Shown: piece by piece, positions 45,256 through 57,400 of the stretch
Numbering within the stretch: the stretch's first letter is position 1
Layout of the letters: each line of letters begins with the position of its first letter
Assembly (NCBI GenBank): GCA_963931865.1
Contig: OZ007510.1
Coordinates: 684,501-748,500 of the forward strand
Source of the DNA: Axinella damicornis
Taxonomy: Eukaryota > Porifera > Demospongiae > Axinellida > Axinellidae
Length of the DNA stretch: 64,000 nucleotides
Direction: 5' to 3'
Program-made: the position numbers and the translations under genes
The notes under the pieces: model-generated
Seen by the model: only the letters and a program-made list of their open reading frames with translations
What the model was told of the DNA's origin: nothing
The model's database searches: none

Positions 45256-47771
45256 ATGGAGAAGTCTACGGACACAAAAGCAAGCGCCGTGGAGTCGGGA
45301 TCGCGTAGCACAGCGTTCATCTCGGATGCAGACAGTGGAGACTGGCAGAAAACCATAGAAGAAACGTTGGGCAACTCCTCTGGGGTATCCTTTCGCGCTC
45401 TCAATCCATGGCACCTCTACCTCTCATTCCGTCGGGCCAAGATCATTACAGTAGAGCCCGTGGTTTTCCTGTACATGTTCGCCGTGTTTATGAATATCTC
45501 ACTCGTACAGCAGTACTTCTACTCGCGGATTGGGAAGGAAAAGCTTGTAAACACCAGTTTCGCATACCCACAGAACATCTCATTTTGCATAAACGGCAGT
45601 GAGCTGGATTATTATGGAGGAAATGGAACTTCAGCTGAAGTGCAGACTTCTGTAGCAAGTCTGATACAGTACGCAGGACTGGCCACGCAGATACCGTCCG
45701 TCATTACAGCGTTGATTCTGGGCCCACTTTCTGATCGTTATGGACGAAAGTTAATTATTTACTCGGTTGCGGTCGGTTCAACTGTGCAGGGACTGCTGGC
45801 GATTGCACTGGTGCACTTTGAGTGGAATATCTATATTTATATACCAGTTAGTGCTATTGGTGGAGTTATGGGAGGGTTTGCTAGCATTCTCACTGCAGCC
45901 ATGGCCTATATTGCTGACATCAGCTCACCAAGATGGCGCATCGTTCGAATTGGAATTGTTGAGGCAATGATATTCTTTGCTGGAGCTGTAGGACAAGGTG
46001 GTTTGGGCATCTGGTTGACTGAGTTGAATTGCTCCTTCGTACCAGCGCTGTGCCTATATGCAGCCTGTAATGCTGCTATCATTGTTTATACCTTGATTCT
46101 CCTCCCCGAATCGCTCAGCCGTGAGGAGAGAATAGCAAGAGCAAAACTTCGCCCATCTCGCTTCAAAAATCTTGTCCAGGGACTCAGAATCTTTTTCTGT
46201 GGGCTGAGGTACTCAACGTGGAGGCTCTGGGCAGCACTGATCGCGATGTGCCTTGTAGTGGCCAATATGGCAGGCTATCAGCTAATTAGTATCCTCTTCT
46301 ACGAAGCACGGCCACTCGAATGGAATTCTGAAGAGATTGGTACATTCCAGGCAGTCAATATGCTCACGCATGGAGTGGTTTCGGTGCTTGTTTTGCCCAT
46401 CGTAATTGGGATTAAGCTACCGGATGCTCTGATCGCGATGATAGGCCTGGCCTTCAGCGCTGGGATGCAAGTCTTCACTCGGTTTGTCCAGCTCTCATGG
46501 GAAATGTATGTCGGTACGTTTCTGATCGTTGTTTCTGATCGTTGTTTCTGATCGTTGTTTCTGAACATTTTGTGCTAACCAAGTGGCTCACATAGCATGA
46601 ATCTTTCCTTTACAGTCAGTGTGTTTTCATCCATGGAGGCCTTGATTGTTCCCAGTGTCAGAGGAATCTTATCGAAATTAGTGGCTGTACAGGATCAAGG
46701 TCAGTTAAAGCTACATTTATGTGAATTATGAAACCCTATGCCCTTGCAGCAATGCTGGTACAATTACATGTATGTTCTCCATGTTATCCAGGACTAGACC
46801 AAGGTTTTGTATACCGATGCTGAGACTTTGGACATACTATAGGTTATAGGCTCAGACTGAAGAAAGCCAGTTATTGATCGCAGAGTCATAGATATCACCT
46901 CTGCTATAACATATGAAAATTATGCCCACATAACATACATAATTCGCAAATGCCTGATTAGGCACAAAAGTAATCAAGTAGCACTTACCGTGTATTTTCT
47001 GTTCGTGCAGGTGCACTGTTTTCTTTCGTTGCGTCTGCTGAGGTACTGTCAGCGGCTGTGGCTACGGCTGTCTATCCCAGTGTCTACAAGTGGACTATCC
47101 AGCGGGGGTTGACGTCGGGGACCACCTTTATCCTAATGGCATTATTCTGTGTCCTATCAGCACCATTGCTACTGTAAGTAGTAGCCGATCTCCCTGGCCT
47201 CGTTCCCAGGCGCTCGGGAATGAGGCTCTGACTGTCACCCCTGTTCGCATATATACCACCAAAATGCTCTGGCCATACAGGCGTGTAAATTTCCTGCGAG
47301 TGCTGATATTACTATTCTGTGTGTGGGTGCATGTCCATTGGAATAATTTTTGAGGAGAAAAGAAACTGCAGGATTCTAACTTACGGAGGCAGTTAGAATT
47401 CTTTGGTCCGCCAACCACTTAAGACTTAGGTAAAATTGTGCCCCCAAGAACGTCAACAGAAAACGTATGAAACAAAAATAATTAGAGATGCTGTAAGAGT
47501 AGGTGGAAGTAAATGTTCCACACTTTGCACTAAGACAACAATGAACACCTTTGCTTGATGGTATCCTCTTTCTCTCAGACTGGTTCTGCTGTGTCGGAAG
47601 CGTCAGAAGGACCCGAATGAAGAAGGCACTCATGCAGATCTTGAGAAGCCCCCACTGAACACTGAACCCTCTGAAAGAGATAGTTTGTTGGGTGACCTGA
47701 GTCATAGCTCGGACTATGGAACCAATGGCTCCAACTGTGGAGTCAACTCGCATGGAAGCATAAATTCTTGA
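45256..47771 (+). CDS. SLC46-family transporter 1 (proton-coupled folate/heme carrier-like MFS)
   Basis: Exons 45256-46513, 46616-46699, 47011-47173 and 47579-47771 join in phase to 565 residues. The first ATG in frame is at 45256. Family signatures: KIITVEPVVFLYMFAVF in TM1, the MFS loop GPLSDRYGRK between TM2 and TM3, and MAYIADISSP around TM4. About 12 membrane segments are expected. The TM1-TM2 loop has N-glycosylation sequons (NIS, NGS, NGT). The C-tail is hydrophilic and acidic. SLC46A1 imports folate with protons; SLC46A2 and A3 move other solutes at plasma membrane or lysosome, so the substrate is unknown. Two paralogues follow. Confidence 0.92.
47190..47410. mobile_element. Remnant of TAGCCTCG-type palindrome in intron
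   Basis: GGCCTCGTTCCCAGGCGCTCGGGAATGAGGCTC at about 47197-47229, with a second small palindrome at 47371-47402. Intron 3 of SLC46-like gene 1. Confidence 0.45.
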
Positions 47772-48566
47772 TTATTTATTATTTTTATGAAGTAACCCAA
47801 TGTTGTATTTTTTACTTATTATGGCTATTTATTGTCAGACTTGAGAAATATGCCAGTTGGGGTCTAGCTGTATTTCGTTAATACAATTTGCTCCATCTCC
47901 AATTTCTACAGGCAATCGATCTCGTCCTAGAATGCACATTCCAGTTAATTTCCATCTTGTGCAGTAGCTGAGTTTTGGCACAGCATGGATGACGTACTGT
48001 GAGCGGAACAATGAACTTCTTGATCTACCCATAAACATAGGTTGTCTACACTAAATGTGCATTGCGACCAGTACTTACAAAATTGTTTGATATGAACCTG
48101 AAATCTCAGCAGCCGTCTTCAGCCTACCATACATGCTGACCTTCAAATGCTGCGCATGCATAGTCGTAACTAACTAACTATGTCCATGTGTGTTTTGTCC
48201 ACAACTGAAATGCACATTGCTATCCCTGGTTCCGGGACACTACTATGCTTAGGTCAACCACAGCTGCAGTGGGACATCACACGAACATTCCGGCGTAAAA
48301 CACCCGCTTGTAATGTACACAACAACTAGTGAGCCAGACTATACACAATCATTACAGCTGGCAATAACTACTGCATGAAGTACCACTGCCGCTGCACGTG
48401 AGCATGCTGCGTCTAAACTGGAGGTAACAGACTGAAAGACGAATCATATAACATTCTCTTGCTATTTCCACAATTATATTATGAAGAGCCATTGAATGAA
48501 CAATTGTATACCCTCAAAGGAAGGTTTTAACATGTCCTGAGTACATGCACACATGGTGAAAATCAG
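47772..48566. other. Convergent intergenic region between SLC46-like genes 1 and 2
   Basis: Should hold the 3' UTRs of both genes. No other gene or repeat recognised. Confidence 0.4.
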
Positions 48567-49215
48567 TCATTGTACGGAGTTGTAGCTCCTCTGGAACTCG
48601 TGTGAAGCACTGCTGAGGAGAGACTGTCTTTCAACGGCTTCCTGACCCAACTCACGGTCTATCACCAGCTGCCGGCTGGAGCTAGTGTCAATGGGAGAGG
48701 TGTCACGGTAGGAACGGAAGATGGAGGGGGTGGGAGGGGAGGAGGAGGTGGTGCTGCAGAGACGTTGGGTCCGGGAGGGAGAGGAGGAATCATCACGCTT
48801 GTGAAAAATCAGGAGTAGTCTGCAAAGGATAATGGGAAAAGTATTGTTGCATTTGAGTATTCTGTGAAGAACGTATGCTCTACACAACGGTGCATGGTCT
48901 CACATCATGAAGGGTACTGGGACAACATAGAGAATAGCCATCAGGTAGAACGATGTTCCAGCTGGCCAGCCCATCAGCAGGCTCCGAGAGTATGTCATTG
49001 AATACAGTACATAAGCCACAACAGTTGCAAGCACCTGGGTGGCTGAAATGAACGAGAATAAGGCACCTGGGGAAGGAGATGAATATATTAATGCATCGTA
49101 CACATATATATGCTTGCATGCAATATTAGTAACCTTGGTCCTCTGGTTCCACCAATCTTGACATGATGGCTTTCAAAGCAGGAGTTACTAGTGCATCCAC
49201 TCCTTGTATAACACC

Positions 49216-49261
<46 letters not shown>

Positions 49262-50828
49262 GATCAAGAGAGAGAGAGGATGTGTATGTGTGTGTGTGTG
49301 TGTGTGGTGATTATTATGTGCTGTTTTAGGATCAGTATATGTGATTGGTATATTGAGGATGGCTATAAGCAACATAAATACTGTACTCAAAGATCTATGA
49401 ATCATAATCAATCTATAGCCTGTATAAACTCCCTTTGTGCAAGTTCAAACCAGTATAATATAGCATGAACACACACTAGAATGGCTAGGTAACTCACTAC
49501 CACATGACAGGTGTAACAGGGAGTCTGTAATACTAGCTGGATAATTATGGTGTACATAAACAATCCTGCTTACACACAGACCCTTTCAACTCACCCACAA
49601 ACAATTGCCATGTCTCCACCACAAACCCAAGGCAAACATCCATTGCACAACTGAGACCAATCCCGGTCAGCACAATCAGAGTATCAGGAACGCCACTGAC
49701 TACCAGTATAGGTAGAAATATGATCAGGGATAATCCGTGAATGAGCTCGTTAGCAGCCAGGTAGACTCCTATCAGGATGGGATCCAGTTGTAGTGGTTTG
49801 TGCAGCAGAAACAGTGTCACGATCACTGTAGTGCCGGCTGTATTTATGATGGCAATAGCCATTGTGAGCAGAGAAAACCACAGCTTCCAACGGGGATACC
49901 CCTTGCAGAAGAAAATTTGCAACCCACGGAAGAGAGATTTTGGTCCACCAAACATTCTTGGTTTTTTACGTTCTTCACACAGTTCGTTGTCCCCATCTTT
50001 CTCCACTGATTCTGGAAGAACAATTAAAACGTATGGTAGTGCAGCAATCACACAGCACAGGAAAAGCCACGACGGTGATAGGAAATCACAGTCAGAGAAT
50101 TGGATCCACACTCCACCCACAGCCAAGCCAACGGTTCCAGCAATGAAGTTAGTGGCTTCCAACAGACCAAGGCGCAGAGTGAGCCACTTCTGTGAGCTAA
50201 TATCAGCAATGTACGAGTAACAGGCTGTTAGGATTCCAGCAACCCCTCCCGATGCTCCTCTGATGGCAGAACTCACCAAAAATAGGTACAAGTTTAGTTC
50301 ATAATTTATGATAATGATGCTCAGAGACGCCTGCATACACATGCCAAGAAGGGGAACAATCATAGCAGGCTTGCGGCCATATCGGTCTGAAAGGGGTCCA
50401 AGGATGAGAGATGCAAGAATGGACGGCAGTTGAGCAACAACCCCCACGATCAGGTTCAAAACTGCGGTTGAACTCTCCACATCATCCCCAGTGTTGTTAT
50501 GAGGGCCACCGTAGTGATCCAATACAGTGGTGTTTAAGCAAGTATCGTTGTCAACGTCAAGAGAGTGTCCAAATCTCACCAGCGCCTGCCTCCCGTACCT
50601 ATTGAAGGAGTAGAGCTCAAAAATGACCGCGAAGAGGTATGTAGCTAACATGTAGAGGAAGATGACGGGCTCAACGGTGATCAACTTGGAGTACGAGTTA
50701 CGGCACAATCGGCAGCAGCGAAAACACGAAATGAGGCATCTTGTTTTTGATCCATAGTAGATTCCGCTTCGCACAGGGTGCCAGTCATTCGCAGGAGAGG
50801 ACGATCGCCGATAATAGTTGCTGTTCAT
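48567..50828 (-). CDS. SLC46-family transporter 2
   Basis: Exons 50828-49595, 49217-49134, 49066-48904 and 48819-48567 join in phase to 577 residues. The start is the ATG before NSNYYRRSSS, since the frame further upstream looks non-coding. Same family marks as its neighbours: LITVEPVIFLYMLATY, GPLSDRYGRKP, SYIADISSQKW, VPDTLIVLTGIGL. Exons 2 and 3 are 84 and 163 nt, exactly as in the two paralogues. The Ser/Thr-rich C-tail is longer and ends QRSYNSVQ. A (CA)n tract abuts the exon 2 acceptor. Its promoter faces SLC46-like gene 3. Confidence 0.92.
49219..49306. repeat. (TG)n microsatellites with GA-rich spacer
   Basis: Two TG runs (49219-49258 and about 49283-49306), read as (CA)n on the sense strand of SLC46-like gene 2. 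The first directly precedes the acceptor of exon 2. Confidence 0.95.
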
Positions 50829-51111
50829 GGCTGCACCGGCCAATACCACGTGTAACAACAAATCAGCTGTGGGCCTACAGCTGTTTACATTCTTATACCG
50901 GTTCTGTACTGTATACCAGGCATGTATACAAAAGGTCACATCCGCCGCGCGCCCCATGCGTGGCCACGTGGCTAGGCTGGACATGTAACGAGCCCCACCC
51001 ACTGCCCTAGCATGCATGAGCATGAAAAACCAGCTAATTTATGGGATATTGTTCTTCCTCCCCCACAATAAATTCAAGACTAGGCTAGAGTAGCAGCAGT
51101 AATTCGAAGAG
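50829..51111. promoter_or_regulatory. Bidirectional promoter region of SLC46-like genes 2 and 3
   Basis: 283 bp between two divergent start codons of paralogous genes. No TATA motif is clear. Shared control of the pair is inferred from layout only. Confidence 0.6.
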
Positions 51112-54100
51112 ATGGATGGAAAGAAGAGTTTGGAGGGCAGTGCCTCTTCGTCCAACGAATCCCAGTCTATATTGGCAGGCAAGCCCGATGTATACGTATA
51201 TGTGCGACCGCGATCATGGAATCCATTCACTATGTGTCTCAAGTTCCGAAGAAAAATGATCATCACTGTGGAGCCTGTTCTTTTCCTCTACATGTTCGGG
51301 TTGTACCTCCTGCTGTCCGTGGACGAGCAGTACATCTTCAACAGACTAGGCAGAGAGGAGTTCATCACAGAGCTGAACTTCACCGGACCTTTCAACTTCT
51401 GCATGAGTACGGGCGCACTAAACAGCTTAATCGGAAGAGGGGCTGGAAACAAGGTTGAAGCAGAGACGAGCTACTTGGATTTGTATCTCGGCGTAGCTGG
51501 CCAGCTGCCGTCCATATTCGCAGCTCTCTTCTACGGACCACTCTCTGACCGCATTGGGCGCAAGCCAATCATGTTGATTATTGCGATAGCAGGCTGTCTT
51601 ACTGGAGTGGTCACGTTGATCATTATGTATCTAAACTTGTCTCTCTATCTGCTTATTCCGCTGTCCCTCGTCAACGCTCTAGCAGGAAGTCTGCCGGGGA
51701 TGCTCACCGCGGTATACTCGTACATTGCAGATGTGAGCTCCAAAAAATGGCTCACCTTGCGAATAGGCATTCTTGAATCAATGATTTTCATTGGTGGAAC
51801 GATCAGCCTGGCGATAGGTGGGCAGTGGTTGATTAAAACCAACTGCAATTTTGAGGGTGCCATCTGGATGTATTTAGCAGGCAACATAGTAATAGTGATT
51901 TATGTTCTTCTGTGGCTTCCCGAGTCTCAGAATAAGCTTCAGCGAAGGGAAATGATGAAAAATCAGCCATCTGGACTCGGGATTTTTATCAGGGGGATAA
52001 GGATCTTTGTTGCAAAACGGTATTCACGCTGGAGACTCTGGTTTGCTCTGTTTGGTATGTTCATCTTTTACCTCAATGCCATTGGAGCGACGAGCATCAA
52101 CACCCTGTACCTCCTGCACGGTCCCCTGGCGTGGAACCCCGGGATCATCGGGATCTACCAGTCCATCAGCGAGTTTGTGCACGGCATTGCACTCATAGTC
52201 CTGCTCTCGTTTCTGGTTATAATCGGAATGCCGGACGCCCTGATCATCTTCCTTGGAATGGTGTGGGCAGCTGCATTATTCTCTGCCCAGGGACTTGTGA
52301 GGGTCACTGCACAGATGTTCATAGGTGAGCAGCTCCTATGAGTTATCCCTGTAAGTGTGCTATAGCCAACACATTTGTTTGACTCCTCATTGCAGTTGGA
52401 ATTGTGCAGGGTGGGGAAGCTATCGCAGGGCCACCACTTCGCAGTTTAATGTCTAAAGCAGTTGCCGTTGAAGACCAAGGTACCTGCCCTATATGGGTAT
52501 AGCTGACTGATGTGTCGCACTCACCGGATCATGCTTGCAGGGGTTAAAGTTAAAGTGTCCGCAGTGAATGGGATCCGTCACTAGCTCTCTTTGTCCACTT
52601 GCAGGAGCTCTCTTTTCAATCATTGCTGCAACCCAGGTGTTGGCTTCAGTGGTGGCCTCTGTCATCTTCTTCTTCCTCTACCCCTGGGTGCTGAGCAACG
52701 GGTGGACTGCCGGCACTATCTACTTCCCCATGGCCATCCTCTCCATCATACCAACACCACTGATTCTGTGAGCACGCACCATGCAGCTGAATGTTTTAAC
52801 AGTCGTACAAGTCACTGTTGATTTATCCATGGAGGTTCTCAGTTGTCTGTCGATAACATTGTCAATCGGGGTATCACTTAAGGTGGCGGGCAAGCAATGA
52901 TATGCGTGACCGCGCAATAATTGGAGGTGTGGTTCCGAATCACCACTCTTGAGCGTGCCAGCAGCAGCCATCCAAGATGCCGTGCCACCTTTCTTCTTCC
53001 AAGGCTGTTGGGCATCCATTGACAGCGTGTCTAGTTGAGCGCTACGTTATATGTACTTCGTACGGTGACAACACCAGTTGCAAAAGTACAGCACTGTTTT
53101 TTCTGTACATCTCAAAAATTAGCTGAACGTGTTTAGCTAAAATGCTACGTTAACTCCGTATCCGGCTACTTGCGAAGCGTACTTACATAAACTCGACGTA
53201 GCCCGGCCCCTCCAGACTGGGAAAGAACAGTAGCAGTGGCTTGGGTGCAATGGAACTGAGACGTACAGATAAATTATTAAACTCCATCAACACTGAATAA
53301 TTTGCTATCTCCGAACGTTGTTTGCTGCTCCAGAACATCCTGGCTTGGTACAGAAGTAGCACTTACCATGAAGTGTTTGAATACCACATTTGGTTTCCAT
53401 TCATAGTAGGACTTGCTGCATGGTTACAACATACTTTAGATGACATAATTATTAATTCCAAAATAACTTGCCCGCCACCTTAATCAAAATCCAATGCTTC
53501 AACCTAAACACAAGGCCATCATCACCATGGTTATACCAGACAACAAAGCAATTATGATGTATTACTAGTTGTTGTATTATTGATGGCCTCGAGCGGTATT
53601 AACGGTTAGATTTTGAGTATTGACTATTGAAATGTATTGAGGTTTGGGAAGATGAGATTTTAAAGTTCTGTGTGTCTACGAATGAGCGTGTTGCATTTGA
53701 GGCTACTAGTACCACATTTACTGGTACATCTAGTCCTTGGTGAAGTTCTTCTCATGAAAGAGAGCCAGTCTATATAGATATGCTGTGGCTGTCAAAAGGA
53801 CAAAGTAGCATTTACCTTAATCAGTGTATTTGCTTGCTGTTTCTGAGGAGCCAGAGGTTCTGATCGATAAGCTAGCTTGAGCCTGTTGGTATTTTAATCA
53901 TTAAATTTGCTGATGTTATTAAAACATTCTTGTGGTGGATGAAAATATTTTATCAATGAAAATGTCCTCATCTGCATGCACTACTGGAAACGTTTTAACA
54001 ACAGACCCGGCATGTACACACACACGTCCACTATAAACAGCGTGTTGCTGGTATTCCACGATAAGCCTGGTGCAGTATACAGACCTGAGCTAAAGGACCC

Positions 54101-54233
54101 AGCAGTCGGAGACCAGTCCACCAACCTTGGTGTGGGGGACAGAGAGAGCACAGTGGGCCAGCTGTCTCACTCCACGGTGGTGGAGGAGGACAGTGTGTAT
54201 GCAGACCCAACGACCAGCGGAGAAAGTACATAG
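51112..54233 (+). CDS. SLC46-family transporter 3
   Basis: Exons 51112-52324, 52396-52479, 52605-52767 and 54041-54233 join in phase to 550 residues. The exon 4 acceptor (CTATAAACAG) restores LVLLVFHDK, parallel to LVLLCRKRQ in gene 1, and exon 4 has the same 193 nt length. Marks: MIITVEPVLFLYMFGLYLLL, GPLSDRIGRKPIM, YSYIADVSSKKW, GMPDALIIFLGM. Twelve membrane segments are expected, with sequons in the first extracellular loop. Intron 3 is long because a TTAA-flanked MITE sits in it. Substrate not inferable. Confidence 0.92.
52878..53483. mobile_element. TTAA-flanked MITE (piggyBac-like target)
   Basis: TTAA|GGTGGCGGGCAAG at the left and CTTGCCCGCCACC|TTAA at the right: perfect 13 bp inverted ends inside a TTAA duplication, about 598 bp between them. 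TTAA targets are typical of piggyBac-type elements, but no transposase is encoded. Confidence 0.8.
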
Positions 54234-54475
54234 ATGTACTTTGCTCTACTTCATGTTAGTTACTGGTTTTTAATATATCACCTGCATTTAATGTGGGTAC
54301 ATGTTTAATGGCATATCAGATGTATATTCAGAATATAGACTATGGTCCATGAAAACTGTTAATCAGAATTATTGAAAAGGTGTACAAATTCCACAGGAAT
54401 GGAGACTGCTGGCAGAGAATGAGTTAAAATGTATTTGACTTTCATCAAAATGTTCTGAAGGGTACAAAATTCCCA
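54234..54475. other. Convergent 3' region
   Basis: AT-rich, between the stop codons of SLC46-like gene 3 and the prominin-like gene; 3' UTRs of both are expected. Confidence 0.4.
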
Positions 54476-57400
54476 TTAAGTGAATTCGGAAACACAGACT
54501 GCAAGGACAGAACAGTTGATTGGTGGGCCACGATCTCTGCTGGGAAGCACTGATGGTGGATATTGATGGTCACACATCCTGTACAAGAATAGATAATGAT
54601 TACTGCTTCGGTCCAGACTGAAGATCTTGCTATACCGACTCACCATCGACATCTCCCCAATCATGCCACTCAGTCTGTGTTGTTGATATCTGCTGTACTG
54701 AGAGTAGTCACTTTCATAGTCCTCCTGTGATACACACAACAGCCAGTTCACATTATACTCCAAGCTTAATGGTTGATCCCTGGACAGCAGTAACTCTAAT
54801 TCAGATTGTGCTCCAAGCTGATCGATCATTAATGGCTGATCTCTGGACAGCAGTGTACTCCAAGCTTAATGGTTGATCCCTGGACAGCAGTAACCCTAAT
54901 TCAGATTGTGCTGGATCCAAGCTGATCGATCATTAATGGCTGATCCCTGGACAGCAGTAACCCTAATTCAGATTGTGCTCCAAGCTGATCAATCATTAAT
55001 GGTTGATCCCTAGACAGCAGTAACCCTAATTCAGATTGTGCTCCAAGCTGATCAATCATTAATGGTTGATCCCTAGACAGCAGTAACCCTAATTCAGATT
55101 GTGCTCCAAGCTGATCGATCATTAATGGTTGATCCCTAGACAGCAGTAACCCTAATTCAGATTGTGCTCCAAGCTGATCAGTCATTAATGGCTGATCCCC
55201 ATTCAAATACCACCTATCAAGCCTAGTAGACCACGAGTTCCAGGGCCTGCACCAACTTCTGGTTGCACGAAGAACGCTTTTCCGTGCATTCTTTGTTACA
55301 TAATATAGGCAGCCACTAGCCTCGTTCCTAGTTCCATGCCCAGCTTTTCATCGCTTGCAGTACAAAAGCAGGGAGGGCCTGGTACATTTCCTCACGTGAG
55401 CATGATGTAATTGACAAATGGCAAAATTTTCAGAACGAGGACGCTATACATTGTATTTTGCGTGTTATGCAGCCAACTACACGTTCAACGCTTTGTGTGT
55501 ATGACAGTCGCCCCCCGCTAGCTAGATACGTGTGGTATGTTACCTGGTATATACCTTGCTGTTCTGAGACCCAGTACGCCCATAGGTCTTTCTACTGTCT
55601 TTCTACCCTTGATGTCACTCACGAGAGGAAATGTACCAGGCCCTCCCCGCTTTACCGTACTGCAAGTGACGAAAAGCTGGGCGTGGGACTGGGAGCGAGG
55701 CTAGGCTGCCACTGATTGGCTAAATTAATGCTGAACTGGCTCACTACTGGCAGGGTGTGATCTCTGTGTACACACCAGCCATGTCCAGCACAGACCAGGA
55801 GGCTCAGCTGTGGAACCAGATCATGAATACTATAGCAACAGTAGTGACTATACCAAATAAGGTCATGTCAATAATGACTCCATGTTACATGCAGGTGTGT
55901 ACACAAGGTCACCGTGACTCGACACAGTCAGTAGCCTCGTACCCAGGCCCGACCGCCCGGAAAAGAAAGGGCCTGGTATCCACTGTTTGCGCATGCGCTT
56001 AATTTCCCAGAAATCTTGGGAAAATCGTGGACTACCGTGTTACATCCGTACAACCACGACGTCAAAATCGTGTACTACCGCTATATGTTCCGTGCAGCTT
56101 TCCTGAGCAACGACGGAGTTCGACGATTGAGCGCTCTCCCATGACCTTCAGTGGCTAAGTACTCCTGTAAGTGTCTCCAGCCAGCACAGCTAGGTAGCCT
56201 CCATTTCGGCCGTTTGCACAAAGAAGACGATTCTACACGGCTTACCGACCGAGGTTTGAACGTCTGTGTGCTACGAAGGATTACTGTTCGTCGTGAACTG
56301 TAAGTTAGCAAGAATTGCTAGCAATCCAGGGCAGTATAGCGCTAGTTGCCGTGTAGTTCTGGTGATATCCTGGCTCGATCGATCTCGTTCTGGTAGCTAG
56401 CTATATAGAGCGTCACAGCATCGGCACATGGCCATATTCTGCGTCATATGCCCCTCCCCCTTGGTCTTAGCCTAGATAATTACGTGCATGCGCTAACAGT
56501 GGATACCAGGCCCTTTCTTTTTCGGGTGGTCGGGCCTGGGTACGAGGCTACACAGTCATGTGCAACATGTCCAGACATGTTGCTATGATAGCATACTGAC
56601 CGCTATTCACTGACTGCAGTAGTAATGACTCGCTGGTTGCCAAGACACTATCACTATGGTAATGGCTCGCTGGTTGCTAAGACACTATCACTATGGTAAT
56701 GGCTCGCTGGTTGCTAAGACACTATCACTATGGTAATGGCTCGCTGGTTGCTAAGACACTATCACTATGGTAATGGCTCGCTGGTTGCTAAGACACTGTC
56801 ACTATGGTAATGGCTTGCTGGTTGCAGAGACACTGTCACTATGGTAATGGATTGCTGGTTGCAAAGACACTCATAATGGCAATGGCTCGCTGGTTGCTAA
56901 GACACTGTCACTATGGTAATGGCTCACTGTCACTATTTCTCACTCACCCGATAGTCAGAAGATTCATAGTGGTCATCTTGAGGTTGGGAACTGGAATAAT
57001 ACCGCTCTGAAGCACTGATGCTGTCCTTGCTACCAAACGTTACGCTGTCACTTCTTGTGGTGGATGATTCAAAGTCTGTGGGTCTGTGGTAGTACGGGGC
57101 AGCGATCTCCACACCAGTCATGCCCTGGACATGGTCAATGAAATGTCTCCTTTCTCGGAAAGCTTCGTTTTCTGAGTCTACAGCACGATCCAGCATTGCG
57201 GTCTGTTGAGCCTGCACGAATATGCGTGGGTGGGGATGGGGGAGAGGGGAGGAAGGAGAGATCATTACAGCTTAAACGACTAGACAAAATAAATGCTGGC
57301 ATGTCACATCTCCCGACCTGACTGAGCTCTGTCTCTGTGTGCATGTCGTCCTGAGCATGTGGGTCCATATCTGTTGCCATGACAACAGGATCACCTGCAG

